This document shows, piece after piece, positions 1 to 5,172 of a stretch of DNA of 8,361 nt. Under the pieces are notes generated by a model. The model did no database searches. It saw nothing but the letters and a program-made list of their open reading frames with translations, and was not told the DNA's origin. Position 1 is the stretch's first letter, and every line of letters begins with the position of its first letter. The position numbers were made by a program, and so were the translations under genes. Source of the DNA: an uncultured Prevotellaceae bacterium (GTDB lineage Bacteria; Bacteroidota; Bacteroidia; Bacteroidales; Bacteroidaceae); the NCBI GenBank assembly GCA_902775075.1, contig CACYKX010000142.1, positions 1-8,361 on the forward strand, written 5' to 3'.

Positions 1-1
1 C

Positions 2-1465
2 GAAATCGAGGAAATGAGAAATCAGGGACGTCCTTGTTTGGTCGGTACAACTTCTGTCGAGATTTCTGAATTGCTGAGCAAGATGCTTAAGATGCGCAAT
101 ATTCCTCATCAGGTATTGAATGCAAAACTCCATGCTCATGAGGCTCAGGTTGTTGCCCTCGCTGGTCAGCAAGATAGTAATGGTAAAGGTGCTGTAACGA
201 TTGCAACCAATATGGCCGGTCGTGGTACCGATATTAAACTTTCTGACGAAGTTAAAGCTGCCGGTGGTCTTGCTATCATCGGTACGGAGCGCCATGAAAG
301 TCGACGTGTAGACCGTCAGCTTCGTGGACGTGCCGGACGTCAGGGTGACCCAGGTTCTTCTGTATTCTATGTTTCCCTCGAGGATAAGCTTATGCGACTA
401 TTCGCTAGTGAGCGCATCGCTAACGTGATGGACCGTCTTGGCTTCAAGGAGGGTGAACGTATCGAGAGCCCTATGATTTCCAAGAGTATCGAGCGTGCAC
501 AGAAGAAGGTTGAGGAAAATAACTTTGGTATCCGTAAGAACTTGCTTGAGTATGATGACGTCATGAACAAGCAACGTACCGTAATCTATGAGAAGCGTCG
601 TCATGCTTTAATGGGTGAACGTATCGGAATGGATATCACAAATATTATCTGGGACCGTGTCGTGAATATTGTCAACAACAATGACTTTGAAGGTGCTGAA
701 GAAAGTTTCTTAAAGGTGTTGGCTATGGAGATTCCTTTCACTGAGGAGGAGTTCGAGGATGGTAACAAGAATGAATTGGCTGAGCGCGCTTTCCAAGAGG
801 CGATAACAAGTTTCAAACGTAAGACTGAGCGCATTCAGAGTGTCGCATGGCCTATCATCAAACAGGTATATGAAAACCAAGGTTCTATGTATGAGCGCAT
901 CATGGTTCCTTTAACCGATGGTAAACGAGTATATCAGATTCCATGTAATCTTAAAGAGGCTTATGATTCTGAGGGTAAATCTGTTGTTAAGGCCTTCGAA
1001 AAACAAATCATGCTTCAGATCATTGATGATAACTGGAAAGAGAATCTTCGTCAGCTTGATGAACTTCGTCATTCTGTGCAGAATGCTTCTTACGAGCAGA
1101 AAGATCCATTGCTAATCTTTAAACTTGAAAGCGTTAAGGTTTGGGATAGCATGATCGATGATATGAACAACCGTATAGCAAGCATCCTTATGCGTGGTCA
1201 GATTCCTGAGATACAACAGGAGACTGTTCAGGAGGCTGCACCTGAGGAGCATAGTCAACGCTATCAGGAGCAAAAGGCTGATATCGAAGAGGAACGTGAG
1301 CGCGCAGAACGTGCCGCACAACAGGCTGCAATGCATCAAGATACTCGTGAGAATCTTGAAAGAAACCATACTCCATATATTGCAGAGAAGACACCTCGTC
1401 CTAATGATCCATGCCCTTGTGGCAGTGGCAAGAAATTTAAGAATTGCCACGGACGCAACATTTAA
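2..1465 (+). CDS. secA: SecA preprotein translocase ATPase, C-terminal part (5' end outside window)
   Basis: SecA is the cytosolic ATPase that drives unfolded preproteins through the SecYEG channel. The reading frame is open from base 2, so the gene begins upstream; the first ATG at 14 is internal. Counting from that methionine, the helicase-like second nucleotide-binding domain is clear: a CLVGTTSVE segment (8-16), motif [13 protein letters not shown] (62-73) and motif VI with the arginines of [11 protein letters not shown] (102-112). The helical scaffold and wing regions follow. A charged Glu/Arg/Gln-rich linker then leads to the C-terminal zinc-binding tail, with Cys467, Cys469, Cys478 and His479 in [16 protein letters not shown], the SecB/ribosome-binding module. 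About 490 residues are present. Bacteroidetes SecA is usually about 1,100, so the N-terminal Walker A/B domain and most of the preprotein cross-linking domain are missing only because of the window edge. Nothing in the visible part looks broken. Identification is secure. Confidence 0.97.
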   Translation, partial: EIEEMRNQGRPCLVGTTSVEISELLSKMLKMRNIPHQVLNAKLHAHEAQVVALAGQQDSNGKGAVTIATNMAGRGTDIKLSDEVKAAGGLAIIGTERHESRRVDRQLRGRAGRQGDPGSSVFYVSLEDKLMRLFASERIANVMDRLGFKEGERIESPMISKSIERAQKKVEENNFGIRKNLLEYDDVMNKQRTVIYEKRRHALMGERIGMDITNIIWDRVVNIVNNNDFEGAEESFLKVLAMEIPFTEEEFEDGNKNELAERAFQEAITSFKRKTERIQSVAWPIIKQVYENQGSMYERIMVPLTDGKRVYQIPCNLKEAYDSEGKSVVKAFEKQIMLQIIDDNWKENLRQLDELRHSVQNASYEQKDPLLIFKLESVKVWDSMIDDMNNRIASILMRGQIPEIQQETVQEAAPEEHSQRYQEQKADIEEERERAERAAQQAAMHQDTRENLERNHTPYIAEKTPRPNDPCPCGSGKKFKNCHGRNI

Positions 1466-1491
1466 TGTAAATCAACCCAACCAATATATTT

Positions 1492-2244
1492 ATGAATACT
1501 AAAACACAGATTTCCATTAAGGAAAACCTGGTTGGATTAATAAAGAAATTCGGGGATAAGACAGCTGTGTCTATCCCCGATTTCTCTATCCAGCAAGGAG
1601 AGATGCTAGGTCTTGTAGGAAACAACGGAGCAGGTAAGACTACCCTATTCCGCCTTATACTTGATTTATTAGACCCTACAGAAGGAAGAGTTGAAGTCAA
1701 TATCCATCAGGAAGATGGTACTGAATATACCTTAAATCCTGCAACATGTGAGGATTGGAAACTATACACTGGTTCTTATATTGATGATGGATTCCTTATA
1801 GAATTCCTCACAGCCGAGGAGTATTTCAATTTTATAGCTAAGGTCAACAACATCCCAGAAAAGGAACTTCATAACATACTGGACAAATACAAGGATTTTA
1901 TAGGAGACGAGATTCTTAATCAAAAGAAACTCATCAGAGAGTTCTCCGCAAATAAAAAAAAAAAAATTGGTATCGTAGGAGCTTTATTAAACTCTCCGAG
2001 AATTTTGATCCTTGACGAGCCGTTTAACTTCTTGGATCCATCTAGTCAGAACCACTTGAAACAATTGCTTACACAATACAATAAAGAGACAAATGCCACT
2101 ATTATTGTATCGAGCCATAATCTACAACATACGATTGAAATCAGTTCTCGTATCGCTCTCATGGAGCATGGGTGCATCATCAAGGACTTAGACAATAAGT
2201 ATCAAAGTGCTCAAGAAGAGTTAAACGAATATTTCAATGCCTAA
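1492..2244 (+). CDS. ABC-type transporter ATP-binding protein with degenerate signature motif
   Basis: A 250-residue single ABC ATPase domain, probably the nucleotide-binding subunit of a membrane transporter (ABC-2-like by general resemblance); substrate unknown. Walker A is GNNGAGKTT (44-52), Walker B is ILILDEP (171-177, with Asp175 and Glu176), the D-loop is FLDP (180-183) and the switch histidine is His209 in SSHN. The signature normally reads LSGGQ or LSxGxxxK; here it reads FSANKKKKIG (151-160), with Asn where the second conserved Gly belongs. No canonical Q-loop glutamine is obvious in GSYIDDGFLIEFLT (94-107). The four lysines come from a run of 13 adenines at 1954-1966. The start follows secA by 26 bases with no Shine-Dalgarno sequence, normal for Bacteroidetes, so co-transcription with secA is plausible. 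No permease gene follows: the next genes are oppositely oriented tRNAs. ATPase fold is secure; transport role is inferred. Confidence 0.88.
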   Translation: MNTKTQISIKENLVGLIKKFGDKTAVSIPDFSIQQGEMLGLVGNNGAGKTTLFRLILDLLDPTEGRVEVNIHQEDGTEYTLNPATCEDWKLYTGSYIDDGFLIEFLTAEEYFNFIAKVNNIPEKELHNILDKYKDFIGDEILNQKKLIREFSANKKKKIGIVGALLNSPRILILDEPFNFLDPSSQNHLKQLLTQYNKETNATIIVSSHNLQHTIEISSRIALMEHGCIIKDLDNKYQSAQEELNEYFNA

Positions 2245-2264
2245 TTAATAGTATTAGGCATTGA
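2234..2264 (+). terminator. Hairpin overlapping the stop codon of the ABC ATPase gene
   Basis: A perfect 12-bp inverted repeat (2234-2245 with 2253-2264) with a 7-base loop; the TAA stop at 2242-2244 lies inside the left arm. The position suggests a 3'-end or transcript-stabilising hairpin for the ABC gene. There is no U-tract after it, so it is not a classical intrinsic terminator. The structure is seen directly; its function is inferred. Confidence 0.45.
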
Positions 2265-2280
2265 TATAACAATATACACA

Positions 2281-2320
2281 TAAAAAGAAAAGAGGCATAA
2301 ATCATTGATTTATGCCTCTT
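2281..2320 (-). terminator. Intrinsic terminator of the last tRNA-Glu
   Basis: A perfect 15-bp inverted repeat (2290-2304 with 2306-2320, centre 2305) begins 4 bases after the 3' end of the minus-strand tRNA-Glu. Read on the minus strand, the stem is followed by a T-rich stretch, TTTCTTTTTA (plus strand 2281-2290). A strong stem followed by a U-tract is the classical Rho-independent form and closes the tRNA transcription unit. On the plus strand the stem is followed by CTAGTAG, so it should work mainly leftward. Confidence 0.85.
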
Positions 2321-2324
2321 CTAG

Positions 2325-2396
2325 TAGTCGGTAAGAGAATCGAACTCTTATGCCAAGATTGAGAATCTTGTATCCTAACCGTTAGATGAACCGACC
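2325..2396 (-). tRNA. tRNA-Glu (anticodon CTC), second copy, CCA not encoded
   Basis: The 72-base minus-strand sequence folds as a complete cloverleaf. The acceptor arms are GGTCGGT and ACCGACT (G1-U72 wobble) with discriminator A73. The D stem is ATCT/GGAT, the anticodon stem CAAGA/TCTTG with loop TTCTCAA, and the T stem AAGAG/CTCTT with loop TTCGATT. Positions 34-36 are CTC, reading the glutamate codon GAG; a TTC anticodon would need T at position 34. The body is identical to the copy at 2451-2522. The bases after A73 are CTA, so CCA must be added enzymatically. This is the last gene of the three-tRNA unit, and it lies downstream of a terminator-like hairpin with no promoter of its own that I can see. 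Confidence 0.95.
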
Positions 2397-2410
2397 GTTA
2401 GATTTTTCAT

Positions 2411-2444
2411 AAAAAAACCTCTGTAATCATAATGGTTGCAGAGG
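2411..2444 (-). terminator. Intrinsic terminator between the two tRNA-Glu copies
   Basis: On the minus strand, CCTCTG (2444-2439) pairs with CAGAGG (2423-2418); the stem extends two more A-T pairs beyond one C-A mismatch. It is followed by seven T residues (the A-run at 2411-2417). It begins 3 bases past the encoded CCA of the upstream tRNA-Glu. The 6-bp GC-rich core plus U7 fits a moderate Rho-independent terminator, which would allow partial read-through to the second tRNA-Glu. Confidence 0.72.
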
Positions 2445-2447
2445 ATT

Positions 2448-2522
2448 TGGTAGTCGGTAAGAGAATCGAACTCTTATGCCAAGATTGAGAATCTTGTATC
2501 CTAACCGTTAGATGAACCGACC
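2448..2522 (-). tRNA. tRNA-Glu (anticodon CTC), first copy, CCA encoded
   Basis: Same 72-base cloverleaf as the copy at 2325-2396 (acceptor GGTCGGT/ACCGACT, anticodon loop TTCTCAA giving CTC, T loop TTCGATT), here at 2451-2522. It is followed directly by an encoded CCA (2448-2450), included in the coordinates. It is transcribed after tRNA-Ser, with 35 bases between them, and is followed at once by a terminator hairpin. It reads GAG codons. Confidence 0.95.
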
Positions 2523-2557
2523 GTTAGTGCATTAGAAATAGCCTGACCCCCGTAGAG

Positions 2558-2645
2558 CGGAAGGAGGGGGATTCGAACCCCCGGTACGCGAAATGCGCAC
2601 GGCAGTTTAGCAAACTGCTGGTTTCAGCCACTCACCCATCCTTCC
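2558..2645 (-). tRNA. tRNA-Ser (anticodon GCT)
   Basis: The 88-base minus-strand sequence has acceptor arms GGAAGGA/TCCTTCC and discriminator G73, which is characteristic of serine tRNAs. The anticodon stem is GCAGT/ACTGC with loop TTGCTAA, so the anticodon is GCT, reading AGC and AGU. A long variable arm with a GTGCG/CGTAC stem marks it as class II, and the T arm is GGGGG-TTCGAAT-CCCCC. CCA is not encoded (the next bases are CTC). It is the first gene of the tRNA unit, about 45 bases downstream of the predicted start site. Its flanks (2647-2655 and 2540-2547) are complementary and may extend the precursor's terminal helix. Confidence 0.96.
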
Positions 2646-2694
2646 AGTCAGGGCTCGCTAACCGAGTTGCCAAGCATATCTTTCTGAAATGCGA

Positions 2695-2776
2695 GTGCAA
2701 AGGTAATGAATTATTTTAATCCCACCAAATATTTTCTGAAATATTTTTGAAGTTTTTTTTCAAATTACCTTTGCAC
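2695..2776. repeat. 13-bp inverted repeat carrying opposed -7 promoter elements
   Basis: GTGCAAAGGTAAT at 2695-2707 is the exact reverse complement of ATTACCTTTGCAC at 2764-2776, separated by 56 AT-rich bases. The left arm contains the -7 element of the minus-strand tRNA promoter. The right arm contains the same TACCTTTG element on the plus strand (2766-2773), facing the 3' end of the phosphohexomutase gene. The plus-strand copy has TTTG (2746-2749) at only 16 bases, shorter than the usual 19-21, so promoter activity there is doubtful. Confidence 0.8.
2698..2729 (-). promoter_or_regulatory. Bacteroidetes-type promoter of the tRNA unit
   Basis: On the minus strand a -33 element TTTG (2729-2726), a 20-base spacer and a -7 element TACCTTTG (2705-2698) match the Bacteroidetes primary sigma consensus TTTG-N19-21-TAnnTTTG. 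Transcription should start near 2691, about 45 bases before the mature 5' end of tRNA-Ser, and continue through both tRNA-Glu genes. This is the best promoter match I found in the window. Confidence 0.85.
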
Positions 2777-2793
2777 CTTATTTATATATAGAA

Positions 2794-4542
2794 TTATTCT
2801 AATCCTAAGCTCTTCTTGATAGCCTCAACTTTCTTAGTTCCTTCAGCATCAAGTTTCTCATACTCAGAAGCGCTATTCATTACACCCTTAACCTCAATAT
2901 AGAACTTGATCTTAGGTTCAGTACCTGATGGACGTACACTTACCTTTGTATCGTCATCACAGAACCACTGCAGAACATTGCTTGTTTCCGGCATGTCAAG
3001 CTTTGTCTTGTTACCTTGAGCATCTGTAGCCTCCAGGGTCTTGTAGTCCTTCCACAAGATTACTTTACTGCCACCAAGATCCTTTGGAGGATTCTGACGG
3101 AAGTTTGCCATCATCTGCTGGATTTCCTCTGCACCAGATTTACCAGGACGCTCTACATTGATAGTATGCTCTTTAGAGAAACCATACTCTGTGTAGATAT
3201 CCATCAATATATCATAAAGAGTCTTACCATGATCCTTAGCATAAGCACAGATTTCAGCAAGTAAAGAACATGCAGAGACAGCATCTTTATCACGAACGAA
3301 ATCTTCAGCAAGGAAGCCATAACTTTCCTCACCACCACCGATATACTGCTGTTTGCCTTCAGAAACACGGATTTCATTAGCAATCCACTTGAAACCGGTA
3401 TAGCAATCACGCATTTCAATATGCTGTTTCTCAGCAATCTTACGGATCACCTCAGTTGTAACGATAGTCTTAACTATAAAATCAGTTGGCTGCATCTTAC
3501 CTACTGCCTGACGATTGGTGATGATGTACCACAAGAAGAGCAGACAGGTCTGGTTACCGTTAATAAGAACCCACTCGCCCTTATCATTCTTGCAAGCCAT
3601 ACCAACACGATCGGCATCAGGGTCACTAGCCATAAGGATATCTGCATCGATAGCCTTAGCATCGCGCAAACCAAGAGTAAGAGCCTCTGCGAATTCTGGA
3701 TTAGGACGATCTACTGTAGGAAAGTTACCGTCCTTGATCATCTGCTCCTTAACACAATGAACATTATCAAAGCCCCAGAACTTCAAAGAACGAGGAATCA
3801 TTGTCATACCAGTACCATGAAGAGGAGTATATACAATACTCAGGTCATGCTGATGCTTGATAACCTCAGGATCAATGCATAATGTTTTAATCTTCTCAAG
3901 ATATGGTTTATCGACATCCTCTCCTACGAGCTGAATTAGGTCAGGATTACCTTGGAACTTCACATCCTCAACCTTAACCTTATTTACTTCGTCTATGATA
4001 CCTTTGTCGTGTGGAGCCAAAACCTGAGCACCATCTTCCCAATAAGCCTTATATCCATTATACTCACGAGGATTATGACTTGCTGTAAGGTTTACGCCAC
4101 CCTGTGCACCGAAATAGCGAATAGCGAAAGAACACTCTGGAGTTGGGCGCATTTCCTCAAACAAATATACCTTAATGCCATTAGCAGAGAAGATATCAGC
4201 AACCTTCTTTGCGAAGACATCACTATTATTACGACAATCGTAGCATACAACTGTCGAAATCTGATCTTTATCCTTAAAGTTCTTCTTCAGGTAGTTAGCA
4301 AATCCTTGAGTTGCCATACCTACTGTGTAGATATTCATACGGTTAGAGCCAGCGCCCATGATACCACGGAGACCACCAGTACCGAATTCCAAATCCTTGT
4401 AGAAACTTTCAATGAGGTTAGTCTTATCCTCATCATCGATCATTGCTTGAACATCTTTACGAGTCTGCTCGTCAAAAGCAGGAGTCAGCCACTGCTTAGC
4501 TTTAGCCTCGCACTGGGCTATTAGTTCTGCATTATTTGCCAT
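2794..4542 (-). CDS. Phospho-sugar mutase (phosphoglucomutase/phosphomannomutase)
   Basis: A full-length 582-residue alpha-D-phosphohexomutase, of the size and type of bacterial PgcA and human PGM2. It interconverts hexose 1-phosphate and 6-phosphate in the cytosol through a phosphoserine enzyme, linking glycolysis to sugar-nucleotide and polysaccharide synthesis. All four signature sites are intact. The N-terminal substrate loop GTGGLRG is at 54-60; the catalytic loop TASHNP at 153-158 has Ser155 as phosphate carrier. The Mg-binding loop DPDADR (307-312) carries Asp307, Asp309 and Asp311. The sugar-specificity loop is GGGEESYG (402-409) and the phosphate-binding loop RPSGTEP (537-543). The ATG at 4540-4542 follows an AT-rich leader without a Shine-Dalgarno sequence, as usual in this phylum. 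The gene diverges from rlmH. Glucose versus mannose preference cannot be settled from the sequence alone; long two-domain-insert members like this are usually annotated as phosphoglucomutase. Confidence 0.95.
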   Translation of the reverse strand: MANNAELIAQCEAKAKQWLTPAFDEQTRKDVQAMIDDEDKTNLIESFYKDLEFGTGGLRGIMGAGSNRMNIYTVGMATQGFANYLKKNFKDKDQISTVVCYDCRNNSDVFAKKVADIFSANGIKVYLFEEMRPTPECSFAIRYFGAQGGVNLTASHNPREYNGYKAYWEDGAQVLAPHDKGIIDEVNKVKVEDVKFQGNPDLIQLVGEDVDKPYLEKIKTLCIDPEVIKHQHDLSIVYTPLHGTGMTMIPRSLKFWGFDNVHCVKEQMIKDGNFPTVDRPNPEFAEALTLGLRDAKAIDADILMASDPDADRVGMACKNDKGEWVLINGNQTCLLFLWYIITNRQAVGKMQPTDFIVKTIVTTEVIRKIAEKQHIEMRDCYTGFKWIANEIRVSEGKQQYIGGGEESYGFLAEDFVRDKDAVSACSLLAEICAYAKDHGKTLYDILMDIYTEYGFSKEHTINVERPGKSGAEEIQQMMANFRQNPPKDLGGSKVILWKDYKTLEATDAQGNKTKLDMPETSNVLQWFCDDDTKVSVRPSGTEPKIKFYIEVKGVMNSASEYEKLDAEGTKKVEAIKKSLGLE

Positions 4543-4573
4543 ATTATTGTTAGTTTTAAAAATATTATTTACG

Positions 4574-4581
4574 CAAAGATA
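4574..4581 (-). promoter_or_regulatory. -7 element upstream of the phosphohexomutase gene
   Basis: The minus strand reads TATCTTTG, an exact match to TAnnTTTG, followed by GC, 31 bases upstream of the ATG. The expected -33 position (4605-4602, 20-base spacer) reads TTCT rather than TTTG, so the upstream half is weak. The leader would be about 25 bases. Confidence 0.6.
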
Positions 4582-4624
4582 GCAATAATTTTCGGGTTAT
4601 AAGAAATTAATCGGAAAAATTTCG

Positions 4625-4632
4625 TATTTTTG
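4625..4632 (+). promoter_or_regulatory. -7 element upstream of rlmH-uvrA
   Basis: TATTTTTG at 4625-4632 matches TAnnTTTG on the plus strand, 69 bases before the rlmH start. No TTTG lies at the expected -33 spacing. If used, transcription begins near 4639 and gives a leader of about 60 bases containing the dyad at 4668-4687. It is back-to-back with the minus-strand -7 element at 4574-4581. Confidence 0.45.
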
Positions 4633-4667
4633 TAAATTGTAGAATAAAAAGGGAGAAAGATTGGAAA

Positions 4668-4687
4668 GTTTCCGATATATCCGAAAC
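4668..4687. promoter_or_regulatory. Imperfect 20-bp dyad in the rlmH leader
   Basis: GTTTCCGATATATCCGAAAC is a dyad with a single mismatched pair and no loop, ending 14 bases before the rlmH ATG. A loopless, near-perfect palindrome is more like a protein-binding site than an RNA hairpin. It lies between the putative -7 element and the start codon, so a repressor there could act as a roadblock. No regulator can be named. Confidence 0.35.
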
Positions 4688-4701
4688 GAAATTCATAGTC
4701 A

Positions 4702-5172
4702 ATGAAAACAGAATTAATACTTGTAGGCAAAACTGTAAACAAGCATTTCGTAGCTGGAATAAAAGACTACACTGAGCGCATCGGTCATTATATGCCCTTT
4801 GGGATCAGAGTAATTCCTGAAATCAAAAATACGAAATCGCTTTCTGAGCAGCAACAAAAAGATAAAGAAGGAGAACTGATTCTCAAGATGATTCAACCTT
4901 CTGATACGGTAGTGCTAATGGATGAGCATGGTACTGAATTTCGTTCTATCGAATTTGCGAAGTGGCTCCAAAAGAAACAGAACACATCCCGAAGGCTTGT
5001 CTTCATCATTGGCGGTCCATACGGATTTGCGCAACCTGTATACGACCGTGCCAATGAACTTATTTCTCTTTCTAAAATGACATTTTCACATCAGATGGTC
5101 CGATTAATCTTCACAGAACAGATTTATCGCGCTTGTACAATAATTAAAGGAGAACCATATCATCATGAGTAA
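4702..5172 (+). CDS. rlmH: 23S rRNA (pseudouridine1915-N3)-methyltransferase RlmH
   Basis: RlmH is a SPOUT-family methyltransferase that uses S-adenosylmethionine to methylate pseudouridine 1915 in helix 69 of 23S rRNA on assembled 70S ribosomes. The 156-residue product is the normal length (E. coli 155). The SPOUT core is evident: [13 protein letters not shown] (70-82), the knot loop FIIGGPYGF (101-109) that binds the cofactor, then [24 protein letters not shown] (121-144) and the C-terminal EPYHHE (151-156), matching the PYHxE tail of the family. It is a homodimer in characterised members. The ATG at 4702 has no clear Shine-Dalgarno sequence. The gene overlaps uvrA by 8 bases, so the two form an operon. 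Identification is secure. Confidence 0.96.
   Translation: MKTELILVGKTVNKHFVAGIKDYTERIGHYMPFGIRVIPEIKNTKSLSEQQQKDKEGELILKMIQPSDTVVLMDEHGTEFRSIEFAKWLQKKQNTSRRLVFIIGGPYGFAQPVYDRANELISLSKMTFSHQMVRLIFTEQIYRACTIIKGEPYHHE
5146..5152 (+). promoter_or_regulatory. Shine-Dalgarno sequence of uvrA within rlmH
   Basis: AAAGGAG lies inside the 3' end of rlmH, 12 bases before the uvrA ATG at 5165. It is one of the few purine-rich ribosome-binding sites in a window where the other starts lack one, and supports the overlapping ATG as the true uvrA start, with coupled translation. The spacing is somewhat long. Confidence 0.55.

Larger units (their letters stand above)
2646..2793. other. AT-rich intergenic region between tRNA-Ser and the phosphohexomutase gene
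   Basis: This gap holds the tRNA promoter (2698-2729), runs of T (eight at 2753-2760) and a 13-bp perfect inverted repeat. I see no open frame or further RNA gene. No classical terminator for the minus-strand phosphohexomutase gene is apparent; weak AT-only hairpins exist (for example around 2727-2748), so read-through into the tRNA promoter region is possible. Confidence 0.6.

Noticed and set aside
1188..1502. Open frames on both strands over the 3' part of secA (1112-1450 minus, 1188-1394 minus, 1194-1502 plus)
   Set aside because: They lie fully or almost fully inside secA, have no family resemblance and no ribosome-binding site, and secA itself is unmistakable there.
2324..2527. The 78-bp direct repeat as a mobile-element attachment site or CRISPR-like array
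   Set aside because: The repeat is fully explained by two tRNA-Glu genes; there is no integrase, no further repeat and no foreign sequence between the copies.
2727..2766. AT-only hairpins (AAATATTT repeats and TTTGAA/TTCAAA) as terminator of the phosphohexomutase gene
   Set aside because: The stems contain almost no G-C pairs, and such structures arise easily in this AT-rich gap; the T-run at 2753-2760 reads as A on the gene's strand.
3952..4524. 190-residue plus-strand open frame opposite the phosphohexomutase gene
   Set aside because: It is antisense to a gene with all catalytic motifs intact, and its composition (Ile/Leu/Thr/Ser-rich) is what the complement of a coding strand yields.
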